This document shows, piece after piece, positions 1-5,252 of a DNA stretch of 5,313 bases. Source of the DNA: Eutrophobius sp051275005 (GTDB lineage Bacteria; Pseudomonadota; Gammaproteobacteria; Eutrophobiales; Eutrophobiaceae). The stretch covers positions 1-5,313 of the forward strand of contig JBNMOP010000161.1 in NCBI GenBank assembly GCA_051275005.1. Reading direction: 5' to 3'. Every line of letters begins with the position of its first letter. Within the stretch, counting starts at the first letter, position 1. The translations under genes were made by a program, and so were the position numbers. The notes under the pieces are model-generated. The model was not told where the DNA came from, did no database searches, and was given only the letters and a program-made list of their open reading frames with translations.

Positions 1-137
1 ATAAACACGTACTCTCCGTGATATTCATTGGACTACAGATGGTCAATGACAAACAGATCTGTCTGACTAATAATGAGGTGAATACTGCATGGGAGAAATT
101 AACGCTATGTGCACAAAATCAACTATGGATGAATTAA
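1..137 (+). CDS. Possible C-terminal end of an upstream gene (partial, unrecognised)
   Basis: One + strand frame is open from the left edge (codons in phase with position 3) to a TAA at 135-137, giving about 44 codons. The only internal ATG in reach, at 39, has no convincing ribosome-binding site, so if this is coding it is the tail of a gene that starts outside the window. The peptide contains the stretch NTAWEKLTLCAQNQLW, which looks protein-like but matches no family I recognise. Weak support comes from a terminator-like hairpin starting 9 nt after the stop. An open stretch of this length in AT-rich DNA can also occur by chance. A second frame over 89-175 competes for the same bases. Confidence 0.28.
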   Translation, partial: KHVLSVIFIGLQMVNDKQICLTNNEVNTAWEKLTLCAQNQLWMN

Positions 138-143
138 TTTTTC

Positions 144-158
144 GTGGGGATCGCTCAG
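144..158 (+). repeat. Left copy of a GTGGGGATnnCTCAG motif
   Basis: The 15-mer GTGGGGATCGCTCAG matches, at 13 of 15 positions, the reverse complement of 5238-5252 (GTGGGGATACCTCAG). Both copies are preceded by a T-rich run in the motif's own orientation. Both lie beside a G[A/T]CTCCGACCC string (158-168 here, 5228-5238 at the right end). The size and style fit a REP or MITE fragment. I see no transposase in the window. Confidence 0.4.
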
Positions 159-173
159 TCTCCGACCCCTTTT
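146..173 (+). terminator. Terminator-like hairpin upstream of the first cytochrome gene
   Basis: GGGG (146-149) pairs with CCCC (166-169). After a bulged A at 150, TCG (151-153) pairs with CGA (163-165), leaving a 9-nt loop. The 3' arm is followed directly by TTTT (170-173), then AATTT. This fits a short rho-independent terminator for whatever lies upstream and would insulate the cytochrome genes. The same bases overlap a REP-like motif (GTGGGGATCGCTCAG, 144-158) that recurs inverted near the right end, so the hairpin may instead belong to a dispersed repeat. Confidence 0.42.
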
Positions 174-206
174 AATTTGTAGTATCATTCATTCATTGCT
201 CAATCC

Positions 207-216
207 GGAGGGGGAG
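207..216 (+). promoter_or_regulatory. Shine-Dalgarno sequence that fixes the start of the monohaem cytochrome
   Basis: GGAGGGGGAG is a strong purine-rich ribosome-binding site ending 6 nt before ATG 223. It lies inside the longer frame opened by a TTG at 196, so the TTG is not the start. The peptide from 223 begins MKKR and runs into a hydrophobic signal segment, as expected for an exported protein. Confidence 0.75.
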
Positions 217-222
217 AAGCTT

Positions 223-690
223 ATGAAAAAGCGACTTATAGTATGGCGGTTTTTGCTAACTATAATGAGGAGTCTTTTGTTGTTTATTATGTTGCCCGTA
301 GTAGCGCAGCAAGTTGTGATAGCTCAAGAGCTCTCCGATAGCGAGTTGGCGGGTAAGATTTTATTTCTTCAACGTTGTTCTGTTTGTCATATGCCTGCTC
401 CCAGACAGCAGGCCCTACCGGAACTGCCAACCTATGGTCCAAAGCTGGAAGGATTTGTGCACGATAGTGTGACCGAAAAACAGGCGCGCAATGCTATCGA
501 GAATGGTACGCCACGTATGCCAGGTTTTAAATACGGGCTAACGGCCGAGGACATGGACAACATTGTTACCTATCTAAGGATATTCAAAATAAGTGATTTT
601 CTCCGTCCCGGAGAGGAAGTGGATGGGGGGCCTGACAAGATTATCTCATTGGACGAGACCTTGAATAAAGTTGAGGCGCCGGATGATTAA
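223..690 (+). CDS. Small periplasmic monohaem c-type cytochrome (class I)
   Basis: The 155-residue product is probably a soluble periplasmic electron carrier. Residues 1-34 form a long signal peptide, with basic MKKR and a hydrophobic stretch ending around VVIA, and likely cleavage before QEL. The single haem c site is CSVCH (Cys52, Cys55, His56). The likely distal ligand is Met99 in GTPRMPGF, followed by the typical closing helix LTAEDMDNIVTYLRIF. This is the standard class I cytochrome c fold at normal size, with a mature protein of about 120 residues. The only two cysteines are those of the haem site. After the fold comes a tail of about 30 residues, rich in Asp and Glu (EEVDGGPDK to APDD), which could be a docking surface or simply disordered. 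The next gene begins 88 nt downstream on the same strand, so co-transcription with the propeller fusion is likely. The specific partner cannot be told from sequence. Confidence 0.93.
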   Translation: MKKRLIVWRFLLTIMRSLLLFIMLPVVAQQVVIAQELSDSELAGKILFLQRCSVCHMPAPRQQALPELPTYGPKLEGFVHDSVTEKQARNAIENGTPRMPGFKYGLTAEDMDNIVTYLRIFKISDFLRPGEEVDGGPDKIISLDETLNKVEAPDD

Positions 691-778
691 GTCTTTTGGG
701 TAACATTGAAGTTGCTGATAATGCAATCAATTTAATTTAAAAAAGCAGCAAAAGTCAGATTAAAGAGGGGAATCCATT

Positions 779-2563
779 ATGCGTAAAGTAATATTAACAC
801 TATTAAATATAGCAGTGTATTCAGTGAGTATTTTGCTTGGTTCGATGTCTATTGTTGCAGCTGAAAATAAATTGGAAGGGACCATCACTTCGGCGAGTGG
901 TGATCCATTATATGGAATAGTGGTGACAGCACGTGCAGAGGGTAAAACGTACGCGACCTCAGTATTTACTGATGACAACGGCGTGTACAATTTTCCATCT
1001 TTGGAACAAGGGAATTATAAGGTATGGGCCCAGGCTGCAGGATTTGACAGGGAGGAGACAAGGGTAACTTTGGGCGATTCAGGTCTAGTGCAGCAGGATT
1101 TTACCTTGCCAAAATTTAACGATATTGCCCGGCAATTAACCGGTAGCGAATGGATAGCAAACTTGCCTGAAGATACTAAGGAAGATCATCGCATGAAGCT
1201 GATCTTCAGGAACAATTGTGCAGGATGTCACATACCCAACTTTGTATTGCAAAACCGGTTTGATGAAGACGGCTGGCGTAAGATTGTGACGACGATGGAA
1301 AAGTTGTCGATTTTTGGGATCCCGCCAGGACCGGACAGTTCTGTGGCGCCGTTAATCCAGCATTATAATAATGAATTAACTGCTTACCTGACTAAGGTTC
1401 GCGGTCCCGGGGTGATGCCTATGGAGCTGAAACCGTTTCCACGTCCGCGGGGTGAGGCTGCCCGAGTGGTGATTACTGAATACGATATGAAATCAGGACT
1501 GAATGGGGAATATGTTGTGCAGGACGGTAGTGATTGGACATTGGGGATAGCGTCTAAATACCAGGCACGTGGGCCGCATGATGTAGAACCGGATCCTTTT
1601 GGTTATGTCTGGATTGCAGATTCTCAGGTTGATGGGTTGCGAACCATCTCCAGATTAGACCCTACCACTGGCGAAATTCGGGACTATAAACTACCGAGTA
1701 AAAATGGACTGGCCGGTGCAAGTCATGGGTTGGTCATCGATCAAAAGGGACATGCCTGGTTCAATGGGGATGGTGGATTTATCAAGGTGGATCCACAAAC
1801 AGATGTGACTAGCTACTATAAGCCACCCGTCGGTGTCGGTGCCGTAGGGGGTACGCTGGATGTGGATAGTCAGGGCAGGATCTGGGCATCCTCCCGCCAA
1901 GGGGCAGTTCGTTTTGATCCATCGACAGAAGCGTTTACAGATTATAAGTCCGAAATTACCGCATACGAAGGCAGGACATATGGTGTTGCCGTGGATGCAC
2001 TGGGCAATGGTTGGTGGGCACAGATGGCCATAGATAAAGTGGGCGTGGGTAATGGCCGAACGGGGGAAGTTAGGATCGTCGATATCGACAGGGTTGATAA
2101 GTGGGATGATTTAATGACTGACGATGATCAGGAAATTTTTGCTTCATTTGGTTCGGACTGGAATTCAGCGACACCCTGGGCGCAAGGTCCACGGCGCTTA
2201 GGTGGTGAAAAAAATGGTAAATACATTTGGGTTGCAAATTATTGGGGCAATAATATTGCCAGAATCGATATTCGTACTCACGAGGTGAAAATTTTTGAAT
2301 ACCCCAACCAGAAAGCATTTCCTGGAATTTATGATACAACCATAGATAAAAACGGGATGGTGTGGATGAATATGATGAATGCAGATACGGTAGCCAGATT
2401 TAATCCAAAGACAGAAGAGTGGACAGAGTTCAGGTTGCCTATACTTGGGACGGAACCACGTTTCATCTCGGTCGACAATTACAAAGATCAGATAGAAGTT
2501 TGGGTGCCGGCATCGAGAACCAATAAAATATTTCGCATACAGTTTAGAAATCAAGGTTTCTAA
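779..2563 (+). CDS. Exported fusion: carboxypeptidase-regulatory-like domain, haem c domain and seven-bladed Vgb/NHL-like propeller
   Basis: The 594-residue product is a predicted periplasmic haem protein of unknown reaction. GAGGGG at 765-770, 8 nt before the ATG, supports the start. Residues 1-28 are a signal peptide ending in VAA. Residues 30-111 resemble a carboxypeptidase regulatory-like (CarboxypepD_reg, beta-sandwich) domain, with the typical TDDNGVYNFPSLEQGNYKVW core. Residues 135-210 form a cytochrome-like domain with CAGCH (Cys147, Cys150, His151). The following DGWRKIVTTMEKL offers Met173 as a possible axial ligand. The pattern of CXXCH, then W..IV..M, then L.AYL recalls the haem-binding domain of the quinohaemoprotein amine dehydrogenase alpha subunit. 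That subunit has two haems and this domain has one. Residues 265-592 contain seven blade-like repeats built on D..G.(I/V)W...(I/A)R.DP.T.....Y, as in virginiamycin B lyase (Vgb), NHL and SMP-30 propellers. An insert of about 40 residues lies between blades 4 and 5. Enzyme, electron-transfer scaffold or binding protein all remain possible. The domain calls are firmer than any function. Confidence 0.9.
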   Translation: MRKVILTLLNIAVYSVSILLGSMSIVAAENKLEGTITSASGDPLYGIVVTARAEGKTYATSVFTDDNGVYNFPSLEQGNYKVWAQAAGFDREETRVTLGDSGLVQQDFTLPKFNDIARQLTGSEWIANLPEDTKEDHRMKLIFRNNCAGCHIPNFVLQNRFDEDGWRKIVTTMEKLSIFGIPPGPDSSVAPLIQHYNNELTAYLTKVRGPGVMPMELKPFPRPRGEAARVVITEYDMKSGLNGEYVVQDGSDWTLGIASKYQARGPHDVEPDPFGYVWIADSQVDGLRTISRLDPTTGEIRDYKLPSKNGLAGASHGLVIDQKGHAWFNGDGGFIKVDPQTDVTSYYKPPVGVGAVGGTLDVDSQGRIWASSRQGAVRFDPSTEAFTDYKSEITAYEGRTYGVAVDALGNGWWAQMAIDKVGVGNGRTGEVRIVDIDRVDKWDDLMTDDDQEIFASFGSDWNSATPWAQGPRRLGGEKNGKYIWVANYWGNNIARIDIRTHEVKIFEYPNQKAFPGIYDTTIDKNGMVWMNMMNADTVARFNPKTEEWTEFRLPILGTEPRFISVDNYKDQIEVWVPASRTNKIFRIQFRNQGF

Positions 2564-2566
2564 ACT
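2541..2566 (+). repeat. Perfect 10-bp inverted repeat over the stop codon of the propeller fusion
   Basis: AGTTTAGAAA (2541-2550) and TTTCTAAACT (2557-2566) are exact reverse complements around a 6-nt loop (TCAAGG). The TAA stop (2561-2563) lies in the 3' arm. No T-run follows; the downstream sequence is AAAGAGG and then an A-run, so this is not a classical intrinsic terminator. It could be an mRNA 3'-end stabiliser or processing site that sets different expression of the fusion and the dihaem cytochrome. It could also be an accident of AT-rich sequence, since the stem has only three G-C pairs per arm. Confidence 0.5.
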
Positions 2567-2633
2567 AAAGAGGTTGTAAAAAAAATCCAGAGAAATTTAA
2601 ATTAAACCGTTCCGGCTCTGAGGGATTTACATT

Positions 2634-2638
2634 GGAGG
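2634..2638 (+). promoter_or_regulatory. Shine-Dalgarno GGAGG that fixes the start of the dihaem cytochrome
   Basis: GGAGG lies 8 nt before ATG 2647. A TTG at 2632 opens the frame slightly earlier but overlaps this site, and would put the acidic residues EDSD ahead of the signal peptide. Starting at 2647 gives a normal MKR start, so it is preferred. Confidence 0.78.
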
Positions 2639-2646
2639 ATTCTGAC

Positions 2647-3711
2647 ATGAAGAGAATAATTGGGGTTACATTAATAATTGGCAGCATGCTGGGTATGACG
2701 GGTGTGTTGCAAGCGCAAAACGAAGCGGCGCCTCAGGCGCCAACCAGTGCGAACTATCCGGCATGGGCTTATGCGATTCCATCGTCCCCACGCCCGGCGC
2801 GCGCGGCGGACGACGGAACATTGTTGACACTCCCTGGCTCGTCTTTCTCGTTTACCGCGAGTAAGATTCGGGGCCGCCTTACCAGTGATCCAAGGAAACG
2901 CGTCGCACCGGCTGACTGGTTTCCCGAGGACCATCCGACTATGCCGAAAATTGTCGCTGAGGGTGACAGTGAACGCGGTATCGTTGCGTGTTCGCTATGC
3001 CACCTGCCGAATGGAAAGGGTCGTCCGGAAAACGGACCTCCTGCAAGTCAGACTCGGGAATATACCATCATGACGTTAATGGACATGAAGAATGGACTTC
3101 GAGTGAATGCTGATCTTCGCAAGGGTAACGCCATTAGTATGAACAACTTTGCAAAGGCCATGACGCAACAGGAAATAGAAGAGGTAGCCGAATATTACGC
3201 TTCGATGAAGTGGACGCCGTGGATTAAGGTGAAAGAAACTGAGCAGATTCCGTTGATGTACAATGTTGGCGGAGTGTGGCTCCCTATAGAAGGTGCCAAC
3301 GCCGGTATGGAACCTATTGGTATGCGTGTCATCGAGACGCCGGAGAATGTGGAGTACGCCGAGAAGATGCGCAGTCCTCGTTCCGGTTTCATCGCTTATG
3401 CGCCGGTCGGTTCGGTGGCAAAAGGTAAAAGCATTGTCACAAGTGGTGACAACGGTAAGACAATAGCTTGCGCCATTTGTCACGGCCCGGATCTACACGG
3501 TGTCGGCACTATCCCAAGCATTGCTGCCCGTTCGCCGAGCTATATTGCGCGACAGCTTTTTAATTACCAGGCAGGAACGCGCAATGGCACCATGGCAAGC
3601 TTAATGAAGCCCATCGTTGCCAATCTGACCAATGAAGATTTCGTAAATATTACTGCCTATCTTGCGGGCCTACCAGCACAGGCGCAGACACCAACTTTCA
3701 GCACGGAGTAG
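2647..3711 (+). CDS. Periplasmic dihaem c-type cytochrome (c4/c553-like)
   Basis: The 354-residue product has a signal peptide at residues 1-24 (MKRIIG to VLQA, cleavage before QNE). A Pro/Ala-rich linker of about 80 residues follows, then two cytochrome c domains. Domain 1 has CSLCH (Cys115, Cys118, His119), then HLPNGKGRPENG. Met165 in ISMNNFAKAM is its likely axial ligand, before the helix QQEIEEVAEYYASM. Domain 2 has CAICH (Cys275, Cys278, His279), then GPDLHG. Met320 in SLMKPIVANL is the likely ligand, before NEDFVNITAYLAGL. Both Met-to-closing-helix patterns match the c4/c553 family, whose members pass electrons from periplasmic dehydrogenases to terminal oxidases. The protein is longer than a typical c4 (about 190-210 residues) because of the N-terminal linker and a region of about 70 residues between the domains (WTPWIKVKETEQIPLMYN onward). 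All four cysteines are in the haem sites. It lies 83 nt after the fusion gene and is probably in the same operon. The linker DNA is unusually GC-rich. Confidence 0.92.
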   Translation: MKRIIGVTLIIGSMLGMTGVLQAQNEAAPQAPTSANYPAWAYAIPSSPRPARAADDGTLLTLPGSSFSFTASKIRGRLTSDPRKRVAPADWFPEDHPTMPKIVAEGDSERGIVACSLCHLPNGKGRPENGPPASQTREYTIMTLMDMKNGLRVNADLRKGNAISMNNFAKAMTQQEIEEVAEYYASMKWTPWIKVKETEQIPLMYNVGGVWLPIEGANAGMEPIGMRVIETPENVEYAEKMRSPRSGFIAYAPVGSVAKGKSIVTSGDNGKTIACAICHGPDLHGVGTIPSIAARSPSYIARQLFNYQAGTRNGTMASLMKPIVANLTNEDFVNITAYLAGLPAQAQTPTFSTE

Positions 3712-3723
3712 AAAAAAATAAAA

Positions 3724-3780
3724 ATGGTGACAGTTAACTTAATTCAAAAAATTTAGTTTAAATAAGTTAACTGTCACCAT
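3724..3780. repeat. Perfect 17-bp inverted repeat between the cytochromes and the isomerase gene
   Basis: The 17-base left arm at 3724-3740 is ATGGTGACAGTTAACTT, and the right arm at 3764-3780 is its exact reverse complement, around a 23-nt AT-rich loop. One more A-T pair (3741/3763) extends the stem inward. It starts 12 nt after the dihaem cytochrome stop. An A-run (3712-3724) precedes it, so on the minus strand it reads as stem then T-run. On the plus strand only AATTTG follows, so it is a poor intrinsic terminator in the direction of the genes. Its length, perfection and a related degenerate copy at 4469-4510 suggest a REP- or MITE-like dispersed element that may also protect the 3' end of the cytochrome mRNA. 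Confidence 0.8.
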
Positions 3781-3813
3781 AATTTGAATCATATTCACGG
3801 AAAAGGATTTACA

Positions 3814-4467
3814 ATGAGAAGCATAAAAAGAATTTTATTTAATTTATTTTTAATAACCACTGTGTTGGCTTTGATGGCTTGCACTCCCAAAGGAGAAGTC
3901 ATGCAAGATAAAGAGCCCGATGGACTGTTTGCAGAAATTACAACTAACCGAGGCACTATCCTCATAAAACTTACGATGGATGAAACCCCTATGACGGTTG
4001 CCAACTTTGTTGGTTTAACGGAAGGGAAAATAAAAAACCAGGCAAAAGAGGAAGGCGTTCCTTATTATGACGGGTTATTGTTTCACCGGGTGATCAGTAA
4101 GGGAAATGGGGATGCCCAGGATTTTATGATCCAGGGTGGCGATCCTACCGGTACAGGCCGTGGTGGTCCCGGCTATCGATTTTCAGATGAATTTCATCCT
4201 TCATTAAAACATAACAAACCCGGTGTGCTCTCCATGGCCAACTCAGGACCCGGTTCTAATGGTAGTCAGTTCTTCCTCACAATCGTTGCCACCCCCTGGC
4301 TCGATAATAAACATAGTGTTTTCGGATATGTGGTGGAAGGTATGGATATCGTGAATTCCAGTAAGACCGGCGATGTGATGCAATCTGTAAAGATTAACCG
4401 TGTAGGTGATGCTGCCAAGAATTTTGATGCCGCTAAGACGTTTTTAGAGATGAGCGGTGTAAAATAA
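3814..4467 (+). CDS. Lipoprotein cyclophilin-type peptidyl-prolyl cis-trans isomerase
   Basis: The 217-residue product should catalyse cis-trans isomerisation of X-Pro bonds in exported proteins. AAAAGGA at 3801-3807 supports ATG 3814; an in-frame TTG at 3784 overlaps the end of the inverted repeat and is rejected. Residues 1-22 form a lipoprotein signal ending in a lipobox LMAC, with lipidated Cys23. Thr, not Asp, follows the Cys, so outer-membrane sorting is expected in a Gram-negative cell. The cyclophilin domain (about residues 38-200) has the key signatures FHRV (Arg92), FMIQGGD (Phe104, Gln107), GVLSMANSGPGSNGSQFF (Phe153, Phe154), and PWLDNKHSVFG (Trp162, His167). Compared with short bacterial cyclophilins it has a charged insert before YYDGLLFHRV (KIKNQAKEEGV) and an extra segment (SKGNGDAQD) before the FMIQGGD motif. 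The active-site residues are intact, so it should be active. Inverted repeats on both sides suggest separate transcript processing from its neighbours. Confidence 0.94.
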   Translation: MRSIKRILFNLFLITTVLALMACTPKGEVMQDKEPDGLFAEITTNRGTILIKLTMDETPMTVANFVGLTEGKIKNQAKEEGVPYYDGLLFHRVISKGNGDAQDFMIQGGDPTGTGRGGPGYRFSDEFHPSLKHNKPGVLSMANSGPGSNGSQFFLTIVATPWLDNKHSVFGYVVEGMDIVNSSKTGDVMQSVKINRVGDAAKNFDAAKTFLEMSGVK

Positions 4468-4468
4468 A

Positions 4469-4510
4469 GTGACAGATAACGTAATTTCAAAATAAATACC
4501 TAACCGTCAC
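4469..4510. repeat. Degenerate copy of the GTGACAGTTAAC inverted repeat, after the isomerase gene
   Basis: GTGACAGATAACG (4469-4481) faces CCTAACCGTCAC (4499-4510). The outer five pairs GTGAC/GTCAC are perfect, and about 8 of the outer 10 positions pair. Both arms resemble the arm of the repeat at 3724-3780 (GTGACAGTTAAC). The structure begins 1 nt after the isomerase stop and is not followed by a T-run. With 3724-3780 it brackets the isomerase gene. Confidence 0.55.
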
Positions 4511-4548
4511 AATATTTATCAGGTATCACATTATCGCATTTTCCATAG

Positions 4549-4557
4549 TGCTGTAAT
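4549..4557 (+). promoter_or_regulatory. Possible extended -10 promoter for the thioredoxin-fold gene
   Basis: TGCTGTAAT fits an extended -10 element (TGnTATAAT with one mismatch), 82 nt before ATG 4639. No good -35 hexamer lies at the usual distance. The 171-nt gap after the isomerase gene, the longest between complete genes here, makes an own promoter plausible. This is a pattern guess only. Confidence 0.2.
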
Positions 4558-4638
4558 GCATTGAGAAATTCAGAAATGTTGGAACGTGAATCCTGACACT
4601 GCCCCCTCTGATGCTTTCATTTAATAGGAACTAAATTC

Positions 4639-5157
4639 ATGCTGATAAAATTTTTCTCCACGTTGTGGCTCTGTCTGATTTTCACAGCAGCGCAAGCTGT
4701 AGGCTACGGTGACAAAGCACCAAGCTGGAAAGGAATTGATCTTGTAGATGGTTCACAGGTTGAATTCCCCAAAATTCTAAACGATAAACCAGCTGTCTTT
4801 GTCTTTTGGGCTACCTGGTGTCCCTATTGCAAAGCGTTCATGCCGTACGTGAAAGAAATACAAGCTGAATATGAAAAACATGGTGTTCAGATCATTTCAT
4901 TTAATGCGTTAGAACGCGGTATTGGCAATCCAAAAGCCTATATTGATACATTGAGATTCCCTCTCGTTGCGATTGCTGCTGCGGATAATATTGCTAAACG
5001 CTACGATGTTCAGTTTATACCAGGATTAATGATAGTGAATGGAGACGGTATGATTGTCTATCGCCGAAAAAACACCGATCTCCCTGCAGGTAAAACTGTC
5101 TCCGAGCAATGGGCTGAAGAAGTTAGACAAGTACTAGATATACTCATCGAGCAGTAG
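4639..5157 (+). CDS. Periplasmic TlpA/ResA-like thioredoxin-fold protein with WCPYC active site
   Basis: The 172-residue product is a predicted periplasmic thiol-disulfide oxidoreductase. AGGAA (4626-4630), 8 nt before the ATG, supports the start. Residues 1-20 are a signal peptide ending AQA, with cleavage before VGYG. The early motif GDKAPSWKGIDLVDGSQVEF is the usual opening of TlpA/ResA/AhpC-TSA-like folds. The active site is FWATWCPYCKAF (Cys61, Cys64), and the thioredoxin cis-proline is Pro128 in QFIPGL. Relatives such as ResA and CcmG reduce apocytochrome cysteines before haem attachment, and three cytochrome genes lie upstream, so cytochrome maturation is an attractive role (inference). 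CPYC is better known from glutaredoxins; TlpA/ResA-type sites are more often CxPC, and E. coli CcmG has CPTC. The redox potential may therefore differ, and a general disulfide reductase or peroxiredoxin-like role cannot be excluded. No membrane anchor remains after cleavage, unlike ResA or CcmG. Confidence 0.88.
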   Translation: MLIKFFSTLWLCLIFTAAQAVGYGDKAPSWKGIDLVDGSQVEFPKILNDKPAVFVFWATWCPYCKAFMPYVKEIQAEYEKHGVQIISFNALERGIGNPKAYIDTLRFPLVAIAAADNIAKRYDVQFIPGLMIVNGDGMIVYRRKNTDLPAGKTVSEQWAEEVRQVLDILIEQ

Positions 5158-5223
5158 TGCACTTGCGAGTCTCTCACAGGCTATATGAATAAATAGGATT
5201 TGAGACAAAAGAGAATATTTCCC

Positions 5224-5252
5224 AAGTGACTCCGACCCTGAGGTATCCCCAC
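5224..5252 (-). repeat. Right copy of the REP-like motif (GTGGGGATnnCTCAG, inverted)
   Basis: Read on the minus strand, 5252-5238 is GTGGGGATACCTCAG, then 5238-5224 reads GGGTCGGAGTCACTT. The first part matches 144-158 at 13 of 15 bases in opposite orientation. The second part has the look of short GGGTC-type repeats scattered through many proteobacterial genomes (recalled, not checked). The stretch 5158-5313 otherwise holds no gene and no clear terminator that I can see. Confidence 0.42.

Noticed and set aside
48..67. Imperfect palindrome centred on ACAGATCTGT (perfect at 53-62), with GTCAATGAC at 42-50 beside it
   Set aside because: It could be an operator, but it is not placed against any convincing promoter and may lie within coding sequence. 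Short palindromes like this are common by chance.
89..175. A 28-codon frame (MGEINAMCTK to SDPF) with a good GAGGTGA site upstream
   Set aside because: It is very short, overlaps the terminator-like hairpin and REP-like motif, and has no recognisable features. It is kept as a finding rather than a gene call.
185..197. Tandem TCAT repeat (three units) just before the first cytochrome's ribosome-binding site
   Set aside because: Three tetranucleotide units are too few to argue for phase variation, and the repeat lies outside the coding region.
223..690. Assignment of the small cytochrome as a methanol-dehydrogenase cytochrome cL
   Set aside because: No PQQ dehydrogenase gene is present, and the sequence shows only general class I features.
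704..735. TTGAAG ... AATTTA as a promoter for the propeller gene
   Set aside because: The -10 match is poor and the region is simply AT-rich. The 88-nt gap fits co-transcription with the upstream cytochrome equally well.
2070..2554. Open frames on the minus strand inside the propeller gene
   Set aside because: The opposite-strand gene has a signal peptide, haem motif and clear domain repeats. The minus-strand translations have no recognisable domain and look like shadows.
3076..3483. A 135-codon minus-strand open frame inside the dihaem cytochrome gene
   Set aside because: It is antisense to a well-supported cytochrome whose two haem sites are in the plus frame. It lacks a ribosome-binding site and any family motif that I can see.
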